A DNA stretch of 64,000 nt from contig NZ_CP115543.1 of assembly GCF_031834615.1 (NCBI RefSeq), forward strand, positions 755,001 to 819,000. The letters run 5' to 3'. Under the pieces are notes generated by a model. That model did not search any database, was not told the DNA's origin, and saw only the letters and a program-made list of their open reading frames with translations. Source of the DNA: Stenotrophomonas aracearum (GTDB lineage: Bacteria; Pseudomonadota; Gammaproteobacteria; Xanthomonadales; Xanthomonadaceae). Position numbers and translations under genes: made by a program. This document shows, piece after piece, positions 21,056 through 29,277 of this stretch (within the stretch, counting starts at the first letter, position 1; every line of letters starts with the position of its first letter).

Positions 21056-22048
21056 TCAGGCGGCGGACGACAGGGGTTCGCCTGCGGCGAGGGCGTTGAA
21101 GTAGTCGGTGGTGAGGGCGATCTGGCCGGCGGGGTCTTCGGCGCGGTTGACGATGGCGCGGAAGGCGGCATTCTCGGGGCGGTCCCTGGCGTACCAGCCG
21201 AGGTGCTTGCGGGCGATGCGGACGCCCTGGGGCTCGCCGTAGAAGGCGTGCAGGGCATGCAGGTGGCCGAGCAGGATGTCGCGGACTTCTTCGATGGTCG
21301 GCGGGGGGAGCAGGGTGCCGGTGGCGAGGTAGTGGGCGACTTCGCGGAAAATCCAGGGGCGGCCCTGGGCGGCGCGGCCGATCATGACGGCGTCGACGCC
21401 GGTCTGGGCGAGGACATGGGCGGCTTTCTGCGGGGAGTCGATATCGCCGTTGGCGATGACGGGAATGCGCAGGGCGGCCTTGATGGCGGCGATGGTTTCG
21501 TATTCGGCGCTGCCGGTGTAGTGCTGGTCGCGGGTGCGGCCGTGCACGGCGAGGGCGGCGATGCCGCTGTCTTCGGCGATATGGGCGATGCGGGGGCCGT
21601 TGCGGTGGTCGCAGTCCCAGCCGGTGCGGATCTTGAGGGTGACGGGTACGTCGACGGCGCCGACGACGGCGCTGAGGATGCGGGCGACGAGGTCTTCGTC
21701 GCGCATGAGGGCGGAGCCGGCCCAGGCGTTGCAGACCTTCTTGGCGGGGCAGCCCATGTTGATGTCGATGATCTGGGCGCCGTGGTCGACGTTGTAGCGG
21801 GCGGCGTCGGCGAGCTGCTGGGGTTCGGTGCCGGCGATCTGGACGCTGATGGGGTCGGGTTCGCCGGCGTGGTCCATGCGGTGCAGGGACTTGCGGGTAT
21901 TCCAGAAGCGGGGATCGGAGATGGTCATTTCAGACGCAGCGAGGCCGGCGCCGAGCTGTTTGCACAGCAGGCGGAACGGTTTGTCGGTGACGCCGGCCAT
22001 GGGGGCGAGCACGACATTGGGCTGGATGTTGTAGGGACCGATCTGCAT
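21056..22048 (-). CDS. dusB: tRNA-dihydrouridine synthase B
   Basis: 330 aa. An FMN enzyme that reduces specific uridines in the tRNA D-loop. It begins MQIGPYNIQPNVVLAPMAG. The catalytic Cys is in NMGCPAKKVCN (about residue 100), followed by HGRTRDQHYTGSA and VIANGDIDS, and IGRAAQGRPWIF is the DusB signature. In many gammaproteobacteria dusB is followed by fis; here a methyltransferase follows instead. ATG 22048 was chosen over an in-frame ATG 11 codons upstream inside a SMAG repeat. Confidence 0.93.
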   Translation of the reverse strand: MQIGPYNIQPNVVLAPMAGVTDKPFRLLCKQLGAGLAASEMTISDPRFWNTRKSLHRMDHAGEPDPISVQIAGTEPQQLADAARYNVDHGAQIIDINMGCPAKKVCNAWAGSALMRDEDLVARILSAVVGAVDVPVTLKIRTGWDCDHRNGPRIAHIAEDSGIAALAVHGRTRDQHYTGSAEYETIAAIKAALRIPVIANGDIDSPQKAAHVLAQTGVDAVMIGRAAQGRPWIFREVAHYLATGTLLPPPTIEEVRDILLGHLHALHAFYGEPQGVRIARKHLGWYARDRPENAAFRAIVNRAEDPAGQIALTTDYFNALAAGEPLSSAA

Positions 22049-22057
22049 GGCGGCATT

Positions 22058-22080
22058 GTAGTGCCGGCCGCCGGCCGGCA
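22058..22080 (+). repeat. SMAG repeat (single)
   Basis: GTAGTGCCGGCCGCCGGCCG, then GCA, 10 bases upstream of the dusB start codon. It is unusual in being at a gene's 5' side. Confidence 0.8.
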
Positions 22081-22260
22081 ACCAAGCATTCCCGGCCCTG
22101 TTCAGGCCGATCCGGAAGGCCCTGATGCCGTACCGGCATCAGCAGATGCTTGACGGTTGGTTCCGTCGTCCCCAGTGCTGTTGGATTGTGGTTGGTTCAC
22201 CTGCGCGTAAAGCCAGAGCCAGAGCCAGTGCGTCGGCTCTGCGGGGTCGCCTGGCTGGGC

Positions 22261-22358
22261 AGGTCGGTATGGGTTCGTGGGGGACGCCGTGAACCCTTCC
22301 ATGGGGGCTAAGTCGCCGCATCCATGCGGCTCATTCCCCCACAAACCCATACCGACCT
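22261..22358 (-). repeat. Structured repeat, copy A (two CATGGATG-type hairpins within a basal stem)
   Basis: Arms 22261-22283 and 22336-22358 pair over 23 bases with one mismatch. Inside are hairpins at 22315-22330 (GCCGCA-TCCA-TGCGGC) and 22294-22305 (CCC-TTCCAT-GGG). On the minus strand the loops read CATGGATG and CATGGAAG. The element lies downstream of rbsK (minus strand), beyond its terminator, and upstream of dusB. A flank containing GTTGGATTGTGG (about 22180) resembles flanks of copies B and C. The rest of the 22081-22476 gap holds hexamer repeats and the rbsK terminator. Confidence 0.8.
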
Positions 22359-22388
22359 ACCCTCGAGACCGTATGGGTGACGGTGGGG

Positions 22389-22424
22389 AAGGCCAAGGCC
22401 AAGGCCAAGGCAAAGGCAAAGGCA
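22389..22424 (+). repeat. Hexanucleotide tandem repeat
   Basis: Six consecutive hexamers, AAGGCC three times then AAGGCA three times, directly before the rbsK terminator. A shorter run of AGAGCC-like hexamers lies at about 22210-22226. Confidence 0.85.
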
Positions 22425-22425
22425 T

Positions 22426-22455
22426 AAAAAAACCGGCGCATTGCGCCGGTTTTTG
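22426..22455 (-). terminator. Terminator of the nucleoside transporter-rbsK operon
   Basis: AACCGGCGCA / TTGCGCCGGTT stem with A-run on the left (T-run on the minus strand), 21 bases after the rbsK stop codon. Confidence 0.88.
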
Positions 22456-22476
22456 GTTTTACGGTTGCTTGCTCTT

Positions 22477-23433
22477 TTAGACGTCTGCCGGGGTGAAGTG
22501 CGGCATGGCTACTGCTGCGCCTTCCTTTTCGGTGGACTTGCCGGCGAACTGGTTCGCGAAGCGGACGTGGCGGGCGAATGCTGCGTCGGGGTCCTGGGCC
22601 AGGGAGGCGACCAGGGCGCCGTTGAAGGCGTCGCCGGCGCCGGTGGTGTCGGCGACCTGGACCTGTTCGGCGCCTACGCGGTAGTAGGGCTGGGTGTCGC
22701 CGCGCAGGGTTTCTTCGGCGTGGGAGACGAATACGCCGACGGCGCCGAGGGTGACGACGACGGTGCCGTTGCCGACCAGCTTGCGGCACAGGGCGTGCAG
22801 GCTGGCGCCGTCGAGGGCGGCGACGTCGTCGGCGTCGATGCGCTCGCCGACGTGGCGGCCGAGCAGGGCGGCGAACTCGGTTTCGTTGGGGGTGAGGATG
22901 TCGGCGAGCTTGAGCAGGCCGATGCTGGAGGGGGCGTCGGCGGGGGCGGCGTTGAGCACGGTGGTGACGCCGGCGTCGCGGGCGATGGCCAGGGCCGCTT
23001 CGATGGTTTCGACCGGGGACTCGAGCTGGGCCAGGACGACCTTGGCGCCGCCGAGCAGGCTGCGCTGCTGTTCGATGTAGGCGGTGCTGAGGGCGGCGTT
23101 GGCGCCGGGGCCGATCACGATGGTGTTGCGGCCGCGGGCATCGACGTAGATGCCGCCGGTGCCGGTGGGCTCGGTGCTGGCTTCGGCGCTGAGGGCGAAG
23201 CCGTCCTGGTCGGCCAGGCCACGGGCCATGGCGCCGCCGGCGTCATCGCCGAGGGCGCACAGGAAGGTGGTCGGGGCGCCGGCGCGACGGGCGGCCACGG
23301 CCTGGTTGAAGCCCTTGCCGCCGGGGCCGGTGCTGTAGCGGCCGGCAATGGTCGCGCCCGGGGCCGGGAGCGACTCGCAACGCCAGACATGATCCACGTT
23401 GAAGGAACCGACAACGACGACACTGCTACTCAT
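22477..23433 (-). CDS. rbsK: Ribokinase (PfkB family)
   Basis: 318 aa. Phosphorylates ribose to ribose 5-phosphate. PfkB signature 1 appears as GPGGKGFNQAVAARRAG (about residues 36-52) and signature 2 as DTTGAGDAFNGAL (about 261-273), including the catalytic Asp. It is 25 bases downstream of a nucleoside transporter and shares its terminator, so the pair probably imports nucleosides and uses the ribose released from them. Another PfkB sugar or nucleoside kinase activity cannot be excluded. Confidence 0.88.
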   Translation of the reverse strand: MSSSVVVVGSFNVDHVWRCESLPAPGATIAGRYSTGPGGKGFNQAVAARRAGAPTTFLCALGDDAGGAMARGLADQDGFALSAEASTEPTGTGGIYVDARGRNTIVIGPGANAALSTAYIEQQRSLLGGAKVVLAQLESPVETIEAALAIARDAGVTTVLNAAPADAPSSIGLLKLADILTPNETEFAALLGRHVGERIDADDVAALDGASLHALCRKLVGNGTVVVTLGAVGVFVSHAEETLRGDTQPYYRVGAEQVQVADTTGAGDAFNGALVASLAQDPDAAFARHVRFANQFAGKSTEKEGAAVAMPHFTPADV

Positions 23434-23458
23434 AAAGTTTGTTTCTCTAAAGCGGATA

Positions 23459-24757
23459 TCAGCTGAAATGCGTCAGCACGCCGGCGATGGTGGCCGTCAT
23501 GAAGGTGGCGATGGTACCGCCGAGCACGGCGCGCAGGCCGAACTTGGCCAGGTCGTGGCGGCGTTCCGGGGCCAGACCACCAATACCACCGATCTGGATG
23601 GCGATCGAGCTGAAATTGGCGAAGCCGCACAGGGCGTAGGTGGCGATCAGGCGGCCTTCGGCCGAGAGCGACACGCCGGGGACCTGGCCGTTGACGATTT
23701 CCGAGAGCTTGGAATAGGCGACGAATTCGTTGATGACGACCTTCTGGCCGATCAGCGAGCCGACGGTGGTGGCATCGGCCCACGGGGTGCCGATCACCCA
23801 GGCGATCGGGGCCAGCAGGTAACCGAAGATGGTGGAGAGGTCGGTCGGGCGGCCGATCATGGCCTGCAGGCCGGTGACTTCGCCGAACCAGGTCAGCGGG
23901 GCGTTGAGCAGCGCGATCAGGGCGATGAAGGCCAGCAGCATGGCGCCGATGTTCAGGGCCAGCTTGAGGCCGTCGCCGGCACCGGCGGCGGCGGCGTCGA
24001 TGATGTTGCTGGAGGTCTTTTCGACTTCCATCTTGACCGTGCCACGGGTCAGCGGGGTGCCGGTCTCGGGCACCAGCAGCTTGGCCACGACCAGGGTGGC
24101 CGGGGCGGCCATGATGCTGGCGGCCAGCAGGTGCTTGGCGTAGAAGGCCTGCTGCACTGGGTCGCTGCCGCCGAGCATGCCGACGTAGGCGGCGAGCACG
24201 CCGCCGGCGATGTGGGCCATGCCGCCGATCATCATGGTGATCAGTTCGGACTGGGTCATCTTCGCGATGTACGGGCGCACGGTCAGCGGGGCTTCGGTCT
24301 GGCCGATGAACACGCTGGCGCAGACGCTGGTGGTTTCGGCGCCGGACACGCGCATCACCTTGGTGATCGCCCAGGCCATGGCCTTGACGATCTGCTGCAT
24401 CACGTTGAGGTGGTACATGACCCCCATCAGCGCGGAGAAGAAGATGATGGTCGGCAGCACCTGGAAGGCGAAGATGAAGCCGAACTTGCTGGTGTCCATC
24501 AGGCTGCCGAAGATGAAGCCGGAGCCTTCGTTGACGAAGCTCAGGATCTTGACGAAGCCCTTGCCCAGCGCGTCGAACACGTCGCGGCCACCCGGTGCGA
24601 GCAGCACGATGGCGGCGAACGCGACCTGCAGCACGATGCCGGTCAGCACCAGGCGCCAGTCGACGGCGCGCTTGTTGTTCGAGAACAGCCAGGCAATGCC
24701 GATCAGCACTGCCAACCCAAAGAGGCCGAAGCCAATCCTGCCCAAACCTTCGACCAT
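23459..24757 (-). CDS. Concentrative nucleoside transporter (NupC/CNT family)
   Basis: 432 aa, about ten membrane segments. Proton- or sodium-coupled nucleoside importer of the inner membrane. CNT landmarks: SVCASVFIGQTEAPLTVRPY (about residues 145-164), VINEFVAYSKL and ATYALCGFANFSSIAIQIGG. It is the first gene of an operon with rbsK. The promoter should lie in the 212-base gap shared with the divergent aldo/keto reductase. Confidence 0.93.
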   Translation of the reverse strand: MVEGLGRIGFGLFGLAVLIGIAWLFSNNKRAVDWRLVLTGIVLQVAFAAIVLLAPGGRDVFDALGKGFVKILSFVNEGSGFIFGSLMDTSKFGFIFAFQVLPTIIFFSALMGVMYHLNVMQQIVKAMAWAITKVMRVSGAETTSVCASVFIGQTEAPLTVRPYIAKMTQSELITMMIGGMAHIAGGVLAAYVGMLGGSDPVQQAFYAKHLLAASIMAAPATLVVAKLLVPETGTPLTRGTVKMEVEKTSSNIIDAAAAGAGDGLKLALNIGAMLLAFIALIALLNAPLTWFGEVTGLQAMIGRPTDLSTIFGYLLAPIAWVIGTPWADATTVGSLIGQKVVINEFVAYSKLSEIVNGQVPGVSLSAEGRLIATYALCGFANFSSIAIQIGGIGGLAPERRHDLAKFGLRAVLGGTIATFMTATIAGVLTHFS

Positions 24758-24969
24758 GAGACTCCCCCTGGGGCGCCGCGAAAAACGGGAAGCCTAGAGC
24801 AGCGGCAGGGGCGGAGCAAGGAAAAGCGGTGTGTGGGAGGCGATTGGCCGCGATCGGGCAAGCAACGGCAAGGGGGGCGGCCGGCCCGGCTACACTGTCA
24901 GGCCACGTCCGGGCAGCGTTCCGGCGCAGCCCAACGCGTTCAGTTTTCCCTTTTCCGCAGGAGAATCAC

Positions 24970-25941
24970 ATGCATTACCGCCGCCTGGGCTCGTCCGGCC
25001 TGAAGCTGTCGGCCCTTTCGTTCGGGGCCTGGGTCACCTTCGGCGACCAGATCGGCCGTGACGAGGCCCGCAACCTGGTCGCCTGCGCCTGGGACCACGG
25101 GATCAACTTCTTCGACAATGCCGAGGGCTATGCGCGCGGCCGCGCCGAGCAGGTGATGGGCGATGTGATCGCCGACCTGCGCCTGCCGCGCGACGGGTTC
25201 TGCGTGTCCAGCAAGGTGTTCTTCGGCGCGGTGGACGACCCGCGGCCGACCCAGCACGGGCTGTCGCGCAAGCACGTGACCGATGCCTGCCATGCCGCGC
25301 TCAAGCGCCTGCGGGTGGACTACCTGGACCTGTATTACTGCCACCGCCCGGACCTGGACACGCCGATCGGCGAGACGGTGCGGGCGATGGACACGCTGAT
25401 CCAGCAGGGCAAGGTGCTGTACTGGGGCACCTCGGAGTGGTCGGCCGCGCAGATCCAGGAGGCGGTGGACTTCGCCCGCGCCCACACCCTGCACCTGCCG
25501 ACCATGGAGCAGCCGCAGTACAACCTGCTGCACCGCGAGCGGGTCGAGCGCGAGTACGCGCCGCTGTATGCCGACCCGGGCCTGGGCACCACGATCTTCT
25601 CGCCGCTCGCCTCGGGCCTGCTCAGTGGCAAGTACAACAGCGGGTTCGATCCGGACTCGCGGCTGGGGCAGGGCCAGATGGGCTGGCTGAAGGACCTGGT
25701 GCTGGGCGATGCGGCCGAGCAGCGGCTGGACAGGGTGCGCGCCTACACCGCGCTGGCCAGTGAGATGGGCCACGCCCCGGCGCAGCTGGCGATTGCCTGG
25801 TGCCTGCGCAACCCGAACGTCTCCAGCGTGATCCTCGGCGCCAGCCGGGTCAGCCAGCTGGAGCAGAACCTGGGCGCGCTGGACCTGCTGGAGCAGGTGT
25901 CGGAAGCAGACTGGGCCAAGGTAGAGGCCACCTTCCGGTAG
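24970..25941 (+). CDS. Aldo/keto reductase (Kv-beta/YghZ-like)
   Basis: 323 aa. NADPH-dependent TIM-barrel reductase. The catalytic tetrad is visible: Asp and Tyr in FFDNAEGYARG (about 44-54), Lys in SSKVFF and His in YYCHRPDLDTPI. The closest class is the potassium-channel beta-subunit group, to which YghZ and general aldehyde reductases belong. ATG 24970 has a strong AGGAG seven bases upstream; the frame is open further upstream but without family match. A possible -10 TACACT lies at 24891-24896. The stop codon is in a SMAG repeat. Confidence 0.9.
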   Translation: MHYRRLGSSGLKLSALSFGAWVTFGDQIGRDEARNLVACAWDHGINFFDNAEGYARGRAEQVMGDVIADLRLPRDGFCVSSKVFFGAVDDPRPTQHGLSRKHVTDACHAALKRLRVDYLDLYYCHRPDLDTPIGETVRAMDTLIQQGKVLYWGTSEWSAAQIQEAVDFARAHTLHLPTMEQPQYNLLHRERVEREYAPLYADPGLGTTIFSPLASGLLSGKYNSGFDPDSRLGQGQMGWLKDLVLGDAAEQRLDRVRAYTALASEMGHAPAQLAIAWCLRNPNVSSVILGASRVSQLEQNLGALDLLEQVSEADWAKVEATFR

Positions 25942-26009
25942 AGCCACGCCCTGCGTGGCTGACGCGGCGCCTGATGACACGGTGCAGCCACGCAGGGCGT
26001 GGCTCTACC
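25937..26009. repeat. SMAG repeat pair (inverted dimer)
   Basis: GGTAGAGCCACGCCCTGCGT at 25937 and the reverse complement ending at 26009. It is the same sequence variant as the pair at 7568-7645. The TAG at 25939-25941 is the stop codon of the aldo/keto reductase. Confidence 0.88.
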
Positions 26010-26076
26010 GATAGGCTGCATCTATCGAAAACGCGAAATCGATCATAAATATCTTCAATCAAAACGAGAATGGTTG

Positions 26077-26107
26077 TTGATTGTCAACTGAGAATCATTA
26101 TCATTTG
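26077..26107 (+). promoter_or_regulatory. Fur box and promoter of the hemP operon
   Basis: TGAGAATCATTATCATTTG (26089-26107) matches the Fur (ferric uptake regulator) operator, built from GATAAT-like hexamers. It overlaps a good promoter: -35 TTGATT (26077-26082), 16 bases, -10 TATCAT (26099-26104). Fur with iron would block RNA polymerase directly. A second, weaker Fur-like stretch, GAGAATGGTTGTTGATTG, starts at 26066. Confidence 0.85.
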
Positions 26108-26133
26108 ACTCGTCCCTCGCACGAGTCCAGACA

Positions 26134-26331
26134 ATGAACACTCAAGCCGCTGTACTGCTGCGCCCCGAAACCCTGACCCTGCGCGACCGCCCGGTCCGCG
26201 CGGTCCCGGCCGAAGAAGTGATCGACAGCGAGGCCCTGCTCAAGGGTCGCCGCGAAATCCTGATCCAGCACGGCGACCGCTTCTATCGCCTGCGCCACAC
26301 CAGCAACGACAAGCTGATCCTCACCAAATAA
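26134..26331 (+). CDS. hemP: Hemin uptake protein HemP
   Basis: 65 aa, small and soluble. The C-terminal part DSEALLKGRREILIQHGDRF, then YRLRHTSNDKLILTK, is the HemP family signature. HemP proteins help switch on the heme receptor gene that follows them in several proteobacteria, possibly as an activator. The gene sits directly behind a Fur box and 158 bases before the TonB-dependent receptor. I see no clear terminator in that gap. Confidence 0.92.
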   Translation: MNTQAAVLLRPETLTLRDRPVRAVPAEEVIDSEALLKGRREILIQHGDRFYRLRHTSNDKLILTK

Positions 26332-26489
26332 CGGCCCGCCTCCCCCACGGGGTGCGTCCGCGCGGCCGCGCGACGCCCCCTGGCCCGCCGTCCTGCACCG
26401 CTCTCTCCCCCTCGGCACGTCGCCTGCGACCTTCGGGTCCCGGCGCCGGTCGGGGGTCTCCTTCCGTGCCCAGCCGACCCTGCCAACCC

Positions 26490-28688
26490 ATGATCCGTCC
26501 GACTGCCCTGAGTATTGCCGTCTGCCTCGCCCTGCCTGTCGCCGTGCAGGCCGCCGCCCCCGCCAGCCCCGACGCGGGCACCGCCGCGCGCGACTTCGAC
26601 CGCGTGCAGGTCACCGCCACCCGCACCGAACGCGCGCTCAGCGACGTCGCCGCCACGGTGGACGTGATCGACCGCGAGCAGCTGGACAACCACCTGGTGC
26701 GCGACATCAAGGACCTGGTGCGCTACGAGCCGGGCATCTCGGTGACCAGCAGCCCGGCCCGCTTCGGCCTGGGCGGCTTCCGCATCCGCGGCCTGGACGG
26801 CAACCGCGTGCTGATCCAGACCGACGGCATCGCCATGCCCAAGGCCTTCAGCATCGGCAGCTTCTCCGACGCCAACCGCAACTTCACCGATCTGGAAACG
26901 CTCAAGCGGGTCGAGATCGTGCGCGGACCGGCCAGCGCGCTGTACGGTTCGGACGCGCTCGGCGGGGTGGTGGCCTTCGTCACCAAGGACCCGGCCGACT
27001 ACCTCAAGGACGACAAGCACAGCTATGTCGGCCTGAAGTTCGGCTACGACGGCGAGTGGAACGGCCTGCTCGGCAGCGCTACCGCCGCGTTCGGTGGCGA
27101 GCGCTGGAGCGGCATGGTCAACGTCAACCATCGCCAGGGCCAGGAAACCGAAAGCATGGGCGATGTGCGCAGCAAGGACCGCACTCGCACCGCCGCCAAT
27201 CCGCAGGACCGTGACGGCCGCAGCGTGCTCAGCAAGCTGGTGTACGCGCCCAGCGACGACCAGCGCTTCCGCCTGACCGTGGAAGGCAACGAGGACAGCG
27301 TGGACACCGACGTGCTGTCGGCGATCGACCGCACCACCACCACCGGCATGCAGGCGCGCGACCACCAGACCCGGGCACGGGTGTCGTTCGCCCACGAGAT
27401 GGACAACGTGGGCGCCGCCTTCGCCGACAGCCTGTCCTGGCAGCTGTATCGGCAGGACAGCGAGACCACCCAGCGCACCGACGAGGCGCGCGCCAACCGC
27501 AGCACCCGCCACCGCGAGTTCAACTTCGACCAGCGCGTGTACGGCCTGCAGGCTGCCTTCCACAAGGCGCTCGAAACCGGCAGCGTGGAGCATGCGCTGA
27601 CCTACGGCTTCGACGGCACCTGGACCGAAACCCGCCAGAAGCGCGACGGCTACCAGGTGCTGGCCAACGGCCAGGTCAGCACCACCATCCTGCCCGATGC
27701 GTTCCCGGTCCGCGATTTCCCGATCAGCAAGACCACCGAGCTGGGCCTGTACGTGCAGGACGAAATGCGCTTCGCCGACGGCCGCCTGTCGCTGGTGCCC
27801 GGCGTGCGCGTGGACCACTACGAACTGCGCCCGGACGTGGACCCGATCTTCGCCGCCGACAACCCCGGCATGGCCGTGTCTGACCTGACCAAGACCAGTG
27901 TGTCGCCGAAGCTCGGCATGGTCTGGCGCTTCGCCGACGACTGGTCGCTGTTTGCCGGCTACTCGCACGGCTTCCGCTCGCCGCCGTACAACGACGTCAA
28001 CCTGGGCTTCACCAACGTCATGTTCGGGTATACCGCCATTCCGAACCCGGACCTGAAGCCGGAAACCAGCGACGGGCTGGAACTGGGCCTTCGCTTCCTG
28101 AGCCCGGCCGCGTACGTGAGCGTGAGCGGCTACTACAACGACTACAAGGACTTCATCGAGTCGCAGCGCCAGGTCGGCGTCAACGCGCAGGGCCTGATCG
28201 TGTTCCAGTCGCAGAACATCGCCGACGCGGAAATCTACGGTGCCGAGCTCAAGGCAGGCGTCGACTTCGGCGAGCTCAGCGCAGCGATGGCGGGCTGGTC
28301 GTTGAATGGCGCCGTGGCCTGGTCGCGCGGCACCGACAAGACCGCAGACGTGCCGCTGGCGTCGATCGATCCGCTGCGCGGCACGCTGGGCGTGGCCTAC
28401 GACCGTGACAGCTGGGGCGTGGAACTGGCCGGCACCTTCGCCCAGCGCAAGGACCGCATGCCCGTCGCTACCGCGTTCCGCCCGGCCGGCTATGGGGTGC
28501 TCGACCTGATGGCGCACTGGGACTTCGCGCCGGGCGCCAAGATCAACGTCGGCGTGTTCAACCTCGGCGACCGCAAGTACATCGACTACTCCTCGATCAC
28601 CTCCACGCTGGCCACCAACAGCACGGTGATCGACCGCTACACCAACCCTGGCCGGAACGTCTCGGCCAGCCTCGCCGTCAGCTGGTAG
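26490..28688 (+). CDS. TonB-dependent heme/hemoglobin receptor
   Basis: 732 aa. The signal peptide ends near residue 22 (VAVQAAA). The TonB box region follows (DFDRVQVTATRTER), then the plug (VEIVRGPASALYGSDALGGV, about 135-155) and a 22-strand beta-barrel ending in aromatic SLAVSW. The heme-receptor segment FRSPPYNDVN ... IPNPDLKPE corresponds to the FRAP/NPDL boxes. In S. maltophilia the receptor of a hemP-hemA operon like this one has been linked to hemin uptake (from memory). The frame is open 46 codons upstream of ATG 26490, but that part is low-complexity and lacks a signal peptide. Confidence 0.92.
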   Translation: MIRPTALSIAVCLALPVAVQAAAPASPDAGTAARDFDRVQVTATRTERALSDVAATVDVIDREQLDNHLVRDIKDLVRYEPGISVTSSPARFGLGGFRIRGLDGNRVLIQTDGIAMPKAFSIGSFSDANRNFTDLETLKRVEIVRGPASALYGSDALGGVVAFVTKDPADYLKDDKHSYVGLKFGYDGEWNGLLGSATAAFGGERWSGMVNVNHRQGQETESMGDVRSKDRTRTAANPQDRDGRSVLSKLVYAPSDDQRFRLTVEGNEDSVDTDVLSAIDRTTTTGMQARDHQTRARVSFAHEMDNVGAAFADSLSWQLYRQDSETTQRTDEARANRSTRHREFNFDQRVYGLQAAFHKALETGSVEHALTYGFDGTWTETRQKRDGYQVLANGQVSTTILPDAFPVRDFPISKTTELGLYVQDEMRFADGRLSLVPGVRVDHYELRPDVDPIFAADNPGMAVSDLTKTSVSPKLGMVWRFADDWSLFAGYSHGFRSPPYNDVNLGFTNVMFGYTAIPNPDLKPETSDGLELGLRFLSPAAYVSVSGYYNDYKDFIESQRQVGVNAQGLIVFQSQNIADAEIYGAELKAGVDFGELSAAMAGWSLNGAVAWSRGTDKTADVPLASIDPLRGTLGVAYDRDSWGVELAGTFAQRKDRMPVATAFRPAGYGVLDLMAHWDFAPGAKINVGVFNLGDRKYIDYSSITSTLATNSTVIDRYTNPGRNVSASLAVSW

Positions 28689-28694
28689 CCCCTC

Positions 28695-29264
28695 ATGAGC
28701 CGAGCCCTTTCCGCACTGCGAACCCCCGACCGGTACCTGCGCCCTGGCCAGCTGCCTTCCCCGGAACAGCTGGCGGCACTGGGCACGGTGCTGTGCCTGT
28801 ACCGCCCCGAGAGCAGCGAGCTGGGCGGCTGGAAACACGCCGTTTCCGCGCACGCCTGCCAGGGCATGGACAGCGAAGGCATCCGCGAAAGCCTGTGCTT
28901 CGCCGATGCCCGCGGCCGCTGCTGCTGGCGGTTGTACCTGCTGCCCGACAGCGACTTCCTGGCCTGGGACCGGCTGGTGTCGGCGTTCCCGGCTCGACCG
29001 GAACCGGCCAACGACGGCGGCGTTGCCGAGCGCCTGTGGCGGCGCCTGGCCACCCGGCTGGGCGGCGAACCGTGGCGGATGTGCGCGCTGCGCCTGCACG
29101 CCGGCGACGCGCCGGGCCTGGCCGCCAGCGTGGCCTCGCTGTCGGCGCTGGGCGCCACCGCCGCGCGCCGCATCGCGCGCGTCGAGGGTGCCGACGGCGA
29201 GCTGTGGGTCGATGATTCCAACGTGGTACCGCTGCTTCACCTTTCTTCCATTCGACATTCCTGA
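28695..29264 (+). CDS. Heme-operon protein of unknown function
   Basis: 189 aa, no signal peptide, so cytoplasmic. It begins 6 bases after the receptor gene and must be co-transcribed. It has four Cys in the middle (VLCLYRP; HACQG; LCFADARGRCCWRLYLL) and an Arg/Ala-rich C-terminal half. I do not recognise a domain. By position it is likely to handle heme or iron after import; a heme-trafficking role like that of HmuS is only a guess. Confidence 0.7.
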   Translation: MSRALSALRTPDRYLRPGQLPSPEQLAALGTVLCLYRPESSELGGWKHAVSAHACQGMDSEGIRESLCFADARGRCCWRLYLLPDSDFLAWDRLVSAFPARPEPANDGGVAERLWRRLATRLGGEPWRMCALRLHAGDAPGLAASVASLSALGATAARRIARVEGADGELWVDDSNVVPLLHLSSIRHS

Positions 29265-29277
29265 CGAGACTTCGTAG

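Noticed and set aside
22261..22358. Structured repeat A as a simple terminator
   Set aside because: No T-run follows either arm, two internal hairpins are conserved in other copies, and a proper terminator for rbsK lies at 22426-22455.
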